Below are positions 7,010-14,480 of a stretch of DNA of 25,501 nucleotides, piece by piece; within the stretch, counting starts at the first letter, position 1, and every line of letters starts with the position of its first letter. Below the pieces are notes generated by a model, which did not search any database, was not told where the DNA came from, and saw only the letters and a program-made list of their open reading frames with translations. This DNA is from Desulfovibrio sp. (GTDB lineage: Bacteria > Desulfobacterota > Desulfovibrionia > Desulfovibrionales > Desulfovibrionaceae). A program made the translations under genes and the position numbers. The stretch is taken from the NCBI GenBank assembly GCA_003525525.1, contig DQED01000054.1, forward strand, positions 1-25,501, in the 5' to 3' direction.

Positions 7010-8764
7010 CTACGGCCTCAATCCGATTCCGATCAGCACGAGATGTCCGTACCCCTCCTCGTCCGGGAGCGGCTCGGGAGCCGGATCGAAAGAGAGTCTG
7101 CCCGCCGCGTACTGCACCACACAAGCCCCTTCGCCGTGCACGAAGACCAAACCCTTGGCCCGGCACAACCCCGGCCCGCAACCGGCCAGCACGGCCACGA
7201 TCGCCTCGCGGCTGACCGGACGATCCCAGGACACCGTGCGCGAGACGTAGCCGTCCGCCGCATGGGTGGGCGGCTTCTGGCCCAAGGGGCGCAGCGAGGG
7301 CCGGCGGGACGGCATCCGCACCCTGTCGCGCCGGTCCAGCCAAGTGTTGTAAAAGGCGTCAAGGCTGGCGAAGGCGGTGGTCCCCTGCCGGGCCGTCAGG
7401 AGCAGCCCGCGACCGTTGACCGCGGCCACACGCTCCAACACTCCGGGCAGGGCGTCCGCCGGCACGGCGTCCGCCTTGTTGACCACGAGCACGTCGGCCC
7501 TTTCGGCCTGCGCCCGGAGGAGGTCCCACTCCTCCAGGAGATGGGGCCGGCGACACAACTCCACGGCGTCGAGCACCGTGACCACCAGCCCCGGGAGCAC
7601 GAGATCGTCCAGTTCCCCGAGGCTCTCCAGCACGTTTTCCGGATTGGCCAGGCCGGTGGTTTCGAGAATGAACTGCTCGGCAGGCATGTCGGCCAGGAGC
7701 CGCTCCAGGCCGGGGCGCAAGCTGTCGGCCAGGGAACAGCAGACGCAGCCGCCGTCGATGGCCTCCACCCTGGTGTCGCCGGCAACGAGCCGGGCGTCGA
7801 GCCCGACCGCGCCGAACTCGTTTTGGATCACGCCCGTGAAGCGTTCACGCCCGTGCAGGAAATCGAGCCAGCGCCGCAGGAAGGTGGTCTTGCCCGCGCC
7901 AAGGAAGCCTGTGAGCACGTGCAGCACCGGCAGTCGCGCGGTTTGCGGGGCGGCGGGCTCATGGCGGCCGGGCAAGCGCGGCACCCGCCGGCCACGTCCC
8001 GGGGGCGGCGACAGACGGCCGAAATCGGCCCGAAGCCGCACGGCGCGACCGCATTCTCCCGGCAGCGGCTCCGCCTTGCCCTCTGCCCGAAACCCGAAAA
8101 CCGGGACCGGGGCGACCGCCAGAGACACCTTCGCCGTCTCCCGGAGCAGTCGCTCCGCCGTGGCCGCCAACAGGGAAAACGCGGGCAGCGACAGGCGGTA
8201 CTGGGGCACGTCGCATTCCGGTTCGCCAGGATCGACAAGCCAGACAGGCCGGCCGTCGGGCGTCTCGGCGGAAACGCCGTCCAGGGCGACCAGGCGGTGG
8301 CGGGCCGAGGCCTCCAGGCCCAACCCCAGGCCCGAGCCGTCCAGCGCCGCTTCCAGCCGCAGCCGTCCGCACACGAAGGGGGCCAGGGCCTCGGCGTGGG
8401 CGGAAAAATCGCGCACGAGACGACCGTAGTCCTCGCGAAGGGCCAGGCGCAGGGCTTCGAGGGGGAAGCGTTCCAGCAACGCGCTTTCGGCGTTCGGGAA
8501 CACGAATAGGTCGAAATCGCCCAGGAGGCCGTCCCCGGACGCGGTCACGGTCTCCCCCAGGAAGAGCAGGCCGAAGACATGCCCGCTCCCGGCCGTGCGG
8601 AAGCTCCAGGCCGGAGCGGCCGAGGCCGCCGGTCGCACGCCGCGCCAGCCCAGGGACCGGGCCAGGCGACGGTCGAGATGCACACCGGTGAGCAGAGCGC
8701 CGAGCAGGCTGGCGCAGTCCGACCCGCTCTCGACGCCGAGGGTTCGCGGCAGCAATGATTCCAT
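7010..8764 (-). CDS. COG0523 (CobW/YjiA-type) GTPase with large unassigned N-terminal domain
   Basis: This is a 584-residue protein; typical COG0523 GTPases have 320-400. The GTPase core begins near 278. Walker A is GFLGAGKTT (286-294), the metal-binding C-x-C-C motif is GGCVCCS (C340, C342, C343), switch-region ETTGLANP is at 368-375 and the guanine-specificity NKAD at 429-432. A CobW C-terminal domain spans about 503-580. This family loads or inserts metals such as Zn, Co, Fe or Ni in a GTP-dependent way. Residues 1-275 belong to no domain I recognise: Leu-rich, mixed alpha/beta in appearance, with only scattered cysteines (C17, C132, C184). The start at 8764 has GGAGG four bases upstream; the open frame extends to 9454, but there it overlaps the MBL gene. 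It probably heads the exbB-exbD-tonB operon, linking a metal chaperone with energised outer-membrane uptake. Confidence 0.88.
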   Translation of the reverse strand: MESLLPRTLGVESGSDCASLLGALLTGVHLDRRLARSLGWRGVRPAASAAPAWSFRTAGSGHVFGLLFLGETVTASGDGLLGDFDLFVFPNAESALLERFPLEALRLALREDYGRLVRDFSAHAEALAPFVCGRLRLEAALDGSGLGLGLEASARHRLVALDGVSAETPDGRPVWLVDPGEPECDVPQYRLSLPAFSLLAATAERLLRETAKVSLAVAPVPVFGFRAEGKAEPLPGECGRAVRLRADFGRLSPPPGRGRRVPRLPGRHEPAAPQTARLPVLHVLTGFLGAGKTTFLRRWLDFLHGRERFTGVIQNEFGAVGLDARLVAGDTRVEAIDGGCVCCSLADSLRPGLERLLADMPAEQFILETTGLANPENVLESLGELDDLVLPGLVVTVLDAVELCRRPHLLEEWDLLRAQAERADVLVVNKADAVPADALPGVLERVAAVNGRGLLLTARQGTTAFASLDAFYNTWLDRRDRVRMPSRRPSLRPLGQKPPTHAADGYVSRTVSWDRPVSREAIVAVLAGCGPGLCRAKGLVFVHGEGACVVQYAAGRLSFDPAPEPLPDEEGYGHLVLIGIGLRP

Positions 8765-8909
8765 ACGGCCTCCAGTGATCGCTTCAGGCCGATCGTCCGA
8801 CACTCCGACAGCAGCGTCCCTTGCGTTGCCGGGGCCGGAGGAAGGCTTCTCCGGACGCGGAGGCGTCCCCTCCTCCAACGGTCCCGGACGGAGATGTCTT
8901 CCGGCGGGA

Positions 8910-8944
8910 CGGGATTCGGACCGGGCGCCCCGGTCCGAATCCCG
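8910..8944. repeat. Perfect 16-bp inverted repeat with 3-nt loop
   Basis: CGGGATTCGGACCGGG (8910-8925) is followed by CGC and then its exact reverse complement (8929-8944). It lies in the 212-bp gap between the MBL gene stop and the GTPase start. A transcript from either strand would fold into a very stable hairpin. There is no U-tract, so it may be a transcript-end stabiliser or a REP-like element rather than a classical terminator. The rest of the gap shows only weaker GC-rich stems and no promoter I can support. Confidence 0.75.
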
Positions 8945-8976
8945 CGAGACCGCCGCAACGCGTCCCAAGCCCGCGA

Positions 8977-10131
8977 TCATCCCGGGAAGGTAATGACGTC
9001 CCCGTTGCCCAGGTAGTTGGTGGTCTTGGACCGGAAGCGCGCCGTCCCCTTGACCACCGGATAGCCGGCGTCCACGAACTTCTGGGCGGTGATCAAGCCG
9101 GTGCAGTGGTTGCAGCCGACGCGCTGCAACTCCCATTTCTTGAGACCGATGACCAAATCGTCGTACTTGGGGTCCCAGTCGTCGAAGGGGGAGATGTGCA
9201 GACCGCCGTAGAGGCCATAGAACTTGTCGTTGTCGTAACGCAGCTCCTTGTAGGCCGTGTCGGCGAAGAGGATAATGCCCTGGTGGCAACAGCCGGTGAT
9301 GCTGACAAGGCCGACGTCCTTGACGTTGCAATAGAGCGACATCTCTCCGAAGACCTTGAAGATGATGGGCACTTCGAACATGTATAGCGCCGCCCCGGGT
9401 TGCAACTGGTGCAGCCCCTTCTTCACCTCCGTCCATTTGCCGACGTGTCCGCAATCCTTGATGTATTGCTTGCCTGGGGGATAGAATGTGCTGGGCGTGT
9501 AGATGTGGATGTTCGGGTTGTACTTGGTGACGGCCGGGAAGCCCCAGAAATGATCCATGTGTTCATGGGTCTGGATGAAGGCCGTTATCTCGTTGTTGGC
9601 CAGCATCCGATCGATACCTTCGCGCTTGTAGCAGGTGTCCATCCACTCGTAGTTCCAGCCGGTGTCGAAGAGGTAGAGGGTCTTTTTCCCTTCAAGATCC
9701 TCGATTTCGACCAGGCAGGAGAAGCCGCCGGCGTTGTCCGGGGCCACGCTGCTTTCCTTGGCGATGGCCCAGGCCTCCTCGAGCTTGTGGGGCAGGAGAT
9801 GTTTGATCTTGGCGATGCCGTCCGCGTACGAACCTTTGCCGATGCCCTTGCCGTTGCCGAACGGCGGCCAGTTGAAGGTGTACTGGTCCACGAGCAGGCC
9901 GCCGGCCTTCGTCACGTTGTTCATGAAGATGCCGTTGTCGAACCAGCTCGTTTCCGAAATGTTCAGGATCCTTACCGACTTGCACTGGCCGATGTCGGTC
10001 ATTTTTCGCTGGACCTGCGGCAGCATGGCCTTGCGCCAGGGGCTGTAGGAAAAAGCGCCCATGGCGCCGAGCATGCCCGCGCCTACGCCCAGGGCGGCGC
10101 CTCTCAGGAAATCGCGTCTGTTGATGGACAT
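8977..10131 (-). CDS. Tat-exported metallo-beta-lactamase-fold protein, COG1237-like
   Basis: This is a 384-residue protein. The N-terminus is a twin-arginine signal (NRRDFLRGAALGVGAGMLG), so it should be exported folded with its metals. The MBL fold has THEHMDH (H189, H191, D193, H194), then TGCCHQG (H283), GGLH (H312) and CNHCTG (H342). The GCxH / GGxH / HCTG series is typical of COG1237, the group that includes the archaeal enzyme annotated as a 7,8-dihydropterin aminobenzene-phosphate synthase. True substrates in most bacteria are unknown, and I do not claim pterin activity. An insert of about 100 residues after the Tat signal, before the first MBL strands, looks unusual. AGGAG lies six bases before the start and overlaps the upstream stop, so it is coupled to the membrane protein gene. 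Confidence 0.82.
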   Translation of the reverse strand: MSINRRDFLRGAALGVGAGMLGAMGAFSYSPWRKAMLPQVQRKMTDIGQCKSVRILNISETSWFDNGIFMNNVTKAGGLLVDQYTFNWPPFGNGKGIGKGSYADGIAKIKHLLPHKLEEAWAIAKESSVAPDNAGGFSCLVEIEDLEGKKTLYLFDTGWNYEWMDTCYKREGIDRMLANNEITAFIQTHEHMDHFWGFPAVTKYNPNIHIYTPSTFYPPGKQYIKDCGHVGKWTEVKKGLHQLQPGAALYMFEVPIIFKVFGEMSLYCNVKDVGLVSITGCCHQGIILFADTAYKELRYDNDKFYGLYGGLHISPFDDWDPKYDDLVIGLKKWELQRVGCNHCTGLITAQKFVDAGYPVVKGTARFRSKTTNYLGNGDVITFPG

Positions 10132-10140
10132 GGCCTGCTC

Positions 10141-11544
10141 CTATTTCACGAGAGTAAAGGTTGCGCTTGCCCAGGGGAGCAGCTTGACGAGGCCGAAGTA
10201 GGCGGCGACGCCCAGCAGCAAGCCCGCGCACACGCCGGGAGCCATGGCTGGCGCCCAGGAATGGCGCGCTTCCAGTTCCTGGTGTTCGGCCGCGATTTCG
10301 GCCGAGGACTTGAACTCCCTTCTCCAGCCCGGCCAGCCGTCCATGAACCACCAGTTGATCAGCCAGATGTCGATGAGCCAGATCGTGGGGATCATGGGGA
10401 ACTGTTGCGGATGCGAAAAGCCTTTCTGGGTGCCGAGAACGAGATGGGCGTACCGGTAGTAGACGCAGTACAGGGCGATGCCGCCGACGGCGACGAGGCA
10501 CGTTCGCAACAAGACGTTCACCGGCACGCTGAACTTGTTCGGCCAGTTGCCGCAATAGAATTGGACGAACAGGGCCGGGACCAGGAAAAAGATCGCTGTT
10601 TCGCCAACATGAAGCCAGCGCCAATCCGGGGCCGCGTCGCGACGGTGTCCGCGGATGGCCTCTCCCCAGACCAGCTCCTGCATGTACCAGAAGAAAAAGC
10701 ACAGGGCCAAGGAGATGGCGATGATGCCGAAAAACAGGGCGAAGCGCCGCAGCCAGGGCGTCTTGATCATGGTGAAGGGATAACGTTCCCAAATGCCTTC
10801 CATGAACCAGACGACGACCGTGCAACACATGATCCAGGCGACGTGAAAGTTGGCCGACACCGTCGCGGCGAAGTCACTCCAGTAAGGCGGACAGATGGCT
10901 GTGAAGTACTGCCAGGGGTAGTACAGAATGCCCATGTGGTTGTGCATGGTCATGAAGTAAATGACCAGGCTCAGGCAGAAAGTGCCGAGCCAGATGCTGA
11001 AGCCGCGCGTCGGCTGGGACAGGCCTGACCAGGGCCGGCCTTCCAGGGCCACCACCCAGGCGGGGCTGATCCAGGAGGCGATGACCGCGAACATCATGCA
11101 GGCCTGGGCGGCATACTCCGTGGCGTAGAAATCCGTCATCTTCGGCAGCTTCGCCAACTGCGCGGGATTGAAATAGGCGAATGCGAAGTTGCCGAGAACC
11201 TCCTCGAAAAAGCCGTGGATCATGAGGATCATGATCGCCACGGAAACCAGGGTGAGCACGATGCCCTTTTGCACCGGATGGGCGCTACGCACCCACTGCC
11301 GCTTGAAAGGCCAGAAATCGAAGATGTAGGCCATCCAGATCAGGATGATCAGCCACCAGCGGCAGTAGTTGTACCCGACGTAGGGGGTGTAGAACCGCAT
11401 GACTCCGCGTGGATCCTGGAAAATCCACCAAGTCGCGGCGAAGATGAGCAGAGTGAAGGCCAGGTTCGCCAGTGCCGGGAGCGGGCCGGCCCATTTTTTG
11501 ACCAGCTTGCGCTCTTCCAGATAGGTCAATTGTTCTTGCGCCAT
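10141..11544 (-). CDS. Trp-rich polytopic inner membrane protein, family not recognised
   Basis: This is a 467-residue protein with about eleven predicted transmembrane segments, near 27-44, 63-78, 93-112, 145-167, 182-200, 232-249, 267-287, 312-329, 343-363, 384-403 and 434-457. It is notably rich in Trp, Phe, Tyr and Met. Short polar motifs sit at membrane edges, including MTMHNHMG near 199-206, CPPYW near 219 and HPQQFPM near 376. These could bind a metal or cofactor, but I recognise no known transporter or oxidoreductase signature. AAAGGAGG lies five bases before the start. The next gene, the Tat-exported MBL protein, begins nine bases after its stop, so the two are co-transcribed and probably work together at the periplasmic face. 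A FadR-type regulator gene lies directly upstream. Confidence 0.8.
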   Translation of the reverse strand: MAQEQLTYLEERKLVKKWAGPLPALANLAFTLLIFAATWWIFQDPRGVMRFYTPYVGYNYCRWWLIILIWMAYIFDFWPFKRQWVRSAHPVQKGIVLTLVSVAIMILMIHGFFEEVLGNFAFAYFNPAQLAKLPKMTDFYATEYAAQACMMFAVIASWISPAWVVALEGRPWSGLSQPTRGFSIWLGTFCLSLVIYFMTMHNHMGILYYPWQYFTAICPPYWSDFAATVSANFHVAWIMCCTVVVWFMEGIWERYPFTMIKTPWLRRFALFFGIIAISLALCFFFWYMQELVWGEAIRGHRRDAAPDWRWLHVGETAIFFLVPALFVQFYCGNWPNKFSVPVNVLLRTCLVAVGGIALYCVYYRYAHLVLGTQKGFSHPQQFPMIPTIWLIDIWLINWWFMDGWPGWRREFKSSAEIAAEHQELEARHSWAPAMAPGVCAGLLLGVAAYFGLVKLLPWASATFTLVK

Positions 11545-11570
11545 GCTTGCCTCCTTTTGGGAATATGTTT

Positions 11571-11589
11571 CCGGCCGACAGTCGGCCGG
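11571..11589. promoter_or_regulatory. Perfect 19-bp palindrome upstream of the membrane protein gene
   Basis: CCGGCCGAC and GTCGGCCGG flank a single central base, 26 bp before the membrane protein start in the 168-bp gap after the GntR-type gene. It could be an operator, or an mRNA hairpin with a shorter stem and 5-nt loop. It does not resemble the TTGG-N5-CCAA sites upstream of the regulator. I see nothing else definite in this gap. Confidence 0.45.
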
Positions 11590-11712
11590 CAGCGCCCGTC
11601 CCTTTGCTCGTTCCCGCCTCTTCCTCCGCTGCCGCCGGCAGGCCGCGCCGCCGCATCGCGGCGTCGAATGGAGCCAGGGCGGCGCAGGCCTCGTTTTTCC
11701 CTTATGACGGCA

Positions 11713-12441
11713 TCAACTCGGCATTTCCCGTTCTTCCATCTCGTTGAGCAGATAGGCCGAGCAGCGCGTGTCCAGGTACTTGCAGAACAATGCGGAGAGC
11801 CGCACGATGCGGTCCTCCATACGCATTCTTGCCGTGGCCTGATCGTGTTTCTTCAAGGCATGAAGCAGCTTGGCCAGATCGGCGAAGACGTCTTCCCGCT
11901 CGTAATCCGCCATGGAGAAGAACACGTCGAAAACGACATGAATGTCCGCCGCCAGCATCTTGACGATATGCGAAAGCACAGGATTTCCGGATTCCGCCAC
12001 CAGGTGCTCCATGAACCGGGAGATGTCCTCGCGGATGGTCTGGGCGTTCTTGCTGTAGATCGCCTGGCTCAGGTCGATCATCTTCTCTTCCAGTTGCAGC
12101 AGGCCGTCCGGAGAGATGCGCCGAGCGCACAGGGCCGCGATGGGGGGCAACAGGACAAACGCGGCTTCGAGGGCGTGCTGCGCCCGGGAGTCGGAAGAGG
12201 TGGCGCCGAGGCGGCGTGCCGGGAGGCCGCAATCCGGGGAGCGCAGATAACAGCCGCTTCCCCTGCGGATGTCCACGACTCCCCGGGCCTCAAGCACGCG
12301 CAAGGCGTTACGCACGGTGTTGCGGCTGGCTCCCAGGACTGCGGCAAGCCTTCTTTCAGCCGGGAGCCGCTCGCCGACCTGCCACTTTCCTTCTTCGATC
12401 TGTTGGGAAAGCTGGCTGAGCGTGTCATCTTCTTTGCTCAT
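11713..12441 (-). CDS. FadR-subfamily GntR transcriptional regulator
   Basis: This is a 242-residue repressor or activator. The N-terminal winged helix (about 5-68) has the classical GntR pattern: LSQQIEEGKWQVGERLPAER, then LGASRNTVRNALRVLEARG and an R-R-G-S-G turn. The C-terminal all-helical FCD domain (about 95-235) binds small carboxylates, often through a metal held by Asp and His residues; candidate residues here lie around ISRFMEHL and SHIVKML. Length and architecture are normal for FadR/LldR/PdhR-type regulators. It precedes the membrane protein and exported MBL genes on the same strand and is likely their local regulator. A perfect TTGGT-N3-ACCAA site lies 13 bp before its own start, suggesting autoregulation. 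Confidence 0.88.
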   Translation of the reverse strand: MSKEDDTLSQLSQQIEEGKWQVGERLPAERRLAAVLGASRNTVRNALRVLEARGVVDIRRGSGCYLRSPDCGLPARRLGATSSDSRAQHALEAAFVLLPPIAALCARRISPDGLLQLEEKMIDLSQAIYSKNAQTIREDISRFMEHLVAESGNPVLSHIVKMLAADIHVVFDVFFSMADYEREDVFADLAKLLHALKKHDQATARMRMEDRIVRLSALFCKYLDTRCSAYLLNEMEEREMPS

Positions 12442-12453
12442 GGCGACCCATCT

Positions 12454-12466
12454 TTGGTAGAACCAA
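12454..12466. promoter_or_regulatory. FadR/PdhR-type operator, proximal copy
   Basis: TTGGTAGAACCAA is a perfect TTGGT-N3-ACCAA dyad, matching the layout of FadR-subfamily sites such as those of PdhR and LldR. It sits between the GntR-type gene and its promoter region, so binding would block transcription or translation initiation. The bases after it (ATAG) are shared with the distal copy at 12613. Confidence 0.7.
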
Positions 12467-12539
12467 TAGTGCGATAGACTGAAACTGTAGAGCAGTTATG
12501 ATTCTTACCATGTCGGGACCGTAACAAAAGCCCCAAGGG

Positions 12540-12557
12540 GTGCAACCAAAATTGCAC
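12540..12557. repeat. GTGCAA/TTGCAC inverted repeat in the regulator's upstream region
   Basis: Six-base arms GTGCAA (12540-12545) and TTGCAC (12552-12557) flank six bases. They lie between the two TTGG-N5-CCAA sites in the AT-rich 242-bp gap upstream of the GntR-type gene. It could be a second operator type or a weak hairpin. On the minus strand TTGCAC could also serve as a -35 element, but I find no convincing -10 partner. Confidence 0.35.
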
Positions 12558-12612
12558 TAAAAATGTATCATTACGAAAAAATTGAAGAAATGCGGACAAT
12601 AACAAGCGGAAA

Positions 12613-12625
12613 TTGGATAGACCAA
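12613..12625. promoter_or_regulatory. FadR/PdhR-type operator, distal copy
   Basis: TTGGATAGACCAA differs from the TTGGT-N3-ACCAA consensus at one arm base and is followed by the same ATAG as the proximal copy. The two centres are 159 bp apart, one near each end of the gap between the sensor-protein stop and the regulator start. This arrangement could support looping repression of the promoter between them. Confidence 0.6.
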
Positions 12626-12683
12626 TAGAGACGGCGGGCCCGTTCCCGTTGTTTCCGGAAGCATGGAGGCGACGACGAGACGA

Positions 12684-14030
12684 TCAGGCGCTGCGGGAAG
12701 TGCGTTTGCCCCGCTGTCCCGCGCGCCACGTCTGCACGGCGCGCCGGAAGGGCTCGAACAGGATGGAGTATTCGTCCAGTCCGTCGCTGTCGAAGGCATT
12801 GGGCTTGAGCGAACACAGGATCATCACGGCCTTGAGCACGCCCCGCTGGTAGAAGGGCTTGGCGAAATACGATCGGATGCCCTTGGGAATGAAAAGCGCC
12901 CAATCGATGGCCTTGATGCTGTCGATCGTGTCGTCCACGATGATGTGGTCGAGCTTGAATCGTTCGATGTCCTGGGCAATGGTGCCCTTATAGGAGTACA
13001 TTTCCCCCTGGGCCATGTTCGCGAATGGTTCGCCGAACGAATAGACGAACACCTTATTTTTGTTGACGTGGATGTCGGAGAACAGGATGGCGTCGAACGG
13101 AAAGCGAGGCAATTGGCAGGCAAACAAGGTTCCCAGGATGCGCGACATCTCCGATTGGCCTTCCAGCGCCTGGAGGAGTTCGCTTTCCCGTAGCGCCAGG
13201 AACTCGTTTCCAGTGTCGGCGGCCGACGACAGTGTGGCGGAAGAACCGTCCGGGTGCGTTGCCTCGATGTCGGCAAGCGCGATCCGGAGAATCCGCCTGT
13301 CCTTCAGCAACAGAGCGACGACGCTCGCCTCGGCCGAAAACACCGCCTTCGTCTTACGCTCGAACAGGACTTTGCCACGCCATTTCCTGGCGAACAGGAT
13401 TTCTTCGTAAAGGCTGTGGACGACGCCGGACATGGCGTGGTGGATCAGGTCCGGGAGCCGCAGGCCGGGAAACTCATCCGCGGAATACATGAAAAGCTGC
13501 AAGGCGGCGGCATTTTGGGAGAGCACTCGCTTGGTGTCCAGATCCACGAGCACCACCGGCATCTCCGAAAGCTCGATCATGAGTTGCATTTCGGTTTCGC
13601 GCTCGAGCATGCCCTTGAGAATCTCGACGCGGCCGGAGACATCCATAAGATAGCCCATGTAATGGCGGGGGTCCCTGGGCGGCATCCAGCCCACAAGTTT
13701 GAGCCAGGAGGGATCCCCATTGGCACGGTGGAGGCGGATGATGGTTTCGGCGTCTCTCCCGCGTTTCATCGCCTCCATGAAGCCATCGAGCAAACCCGCA
13801 TCTTCTTCGAAGACGACCTTCCTGCGGATGTCGGCGCTTTTGAGGAAGAGCGTCGTCTTTTCGTCGAGCCCCGCAATAGTGCAGTAATTCAGGTATTCGA
13901 TGCGCGAGCGAATGATTTCGATGCGCCACAACAATGCGGGGAAACTTTCCACAAGGCTCTGCAATTCCTCGCGCGAAAGGTCGCGTCGGGTGACATGCTC
14001 GTATGTGGTCAGCTCGTTGAGCTGTATCAT
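12684..14030 (-). CDS. PAS-PAS-GAF sensor protein without output domain
   Basis: This is a 448-residue soluble protein. A first PAS domain spans about 22-135, with its PAC-like end RLHRANGDPSWLKLVG. A second PAS spans about 148-275 (MPVVLVDLDTKRVLSQNAAA). A GAF-like region spans about 290-435 (FPFDAILFSDIHVNKN and a later IPKGIRSYFAKPFYQRGV). There is no kinase, GGDEF, AAA+ or HTH segment, so it looks like the sensory half of a regulator that must act on a partner. No transmembrane helix is seen. No Shine-Dalgarno precedes the ATG, and a TAA stop lies nine bases upstream in frame, so the start cannot move far upstream. A good promoter would place transcription start on the A of this ATG. Its neighbours are the FadR-type regulator downstream and, divergently, the mop locus. 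Confidence 0.75.
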   Translation of the reverse strand: MIQLNELTTYEHVTRRDLSREELQSLVESFPALLWRIEIIRSRIEYLNYCTIAGLDEKTTLFLKSADIRRKVVFEEDAGLLDGFMEAMKRGRDAETIIRLHRANGDPSWLKLVGWMPPRDPRHYMGYLMDVSGRVEILKGMLERETEMQLMIELSEMPVVLVDLDTKRVLSQNAAALQLFMYSADEFPGLRLPDLIHHAMSGVVHSLYEEILFARKWRGKVLFERKTKAVFSAEASVVALLLKDRRILRIALADIEATHPDGSSATLSSAADTGNEFLALRESELLQALEGQSEMSRILGTLFACQLPRFPFDAILFSDIHVNKNKVFVYSFGEPFANMAQGEMYSYKGTIAQDIERFKLDHIIVDDTIDSIKAIDWALFIPKGIRSYFAKPFYQRGVLKAVMILCSLKPNAFDSDGLDEYSILFEPFRRAVQTWRAGQRGKRTSRSA

Positions 14031-14036
14031 TTGAAA

Positions 14037-14065
14037 AATTTACAGAGGAAATCAGTCTGGTGCAA
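14037..14065 (-). promoter_or_regulatory. Sigma-70-type promoter giving a leaderless transcript
   Basis: On the minus strand TTGCAC (14065-14060) and TAAATT (14042-14037) are 17 bp apart. The predicted start, seven bases after the -10, is position 14030, the A of the sensor-protein ATG. The absence of a Shine-Dalgarno fits a leaderless mRNA. Confidence 0.55.
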
Positions 14066-14126
14066 GGGAAAATAGAACGCGTTCCCAAGCCCCTCGGGAG
14101 ATTGCGTCCGCGACGCCTCCCCCTGT

Positions 14127-14480
14127 CACGCGCGCGCCATGGCCCACCAGCCGGGCGGCTTCCACGGCATGCCGCGCGGCGGGAGCAACGCCGCCCTGCT
14201 GCCTCACGTCGAGAGCTGCAACCGCATCGCGAAGGCCGAGACGTTCGCCGAACTGGCCGAGATCATTCCGGCATGGCTGCTCGCGATGCCGCCGAGCTGC
14301 GCCTCAAGCCTCTCCGCCAGCCGTCTGCCGACGCGGGCATCCCGGCCGGGCCAAAAAGGATGTCCTTTCGGGCGAGGGAAAAGGAATCTGCCCTTGAGGG
14401 GACCGGCGCTGGCAGGAAGGGGCGCGGCGCTTGACAGGCCAATTTCCCGGCGAAATCCACACGGTTCTGTCTCTACGCAT
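14127..14480 (+). pseudogene. Frameshifted remnant of an iron-containing alcohol dehydrogenase
   Basis: One frame from 14127 reads VTRAMAHQPGGFHGMPRG, then GGSNAALLPHVESCNRIA and AETFAELAEI. This is the metal-binding C-terminal half of an iron-ADH (compare SLAHPLSAFYGIPHGDANAL in the intact gene at 17648). A one-frame shift near 14265 continues the match as GMAARDAAELRLKPLRQ and PSADAGIPAG up to about 14359. A third frame (to about 14480) has a faint TNPR-like end with a stop inside it. The PHG metal-ligand histidine is replaced by arginine (MPRG). No N-terminal Rossmann part is present. I call it a decayed, truncated paralogue; the last 120 bp are the least certain. Confidence 0.75.

Noticed and set aside
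8977..9454. Upstream extension of the GTPase frame to 9454
   Set aside because: It overlaps the well-supported MBL gene in another frame, is low-complexity Arg/His-rich, and a strong ribosome-binding site marks 8764 as the start.
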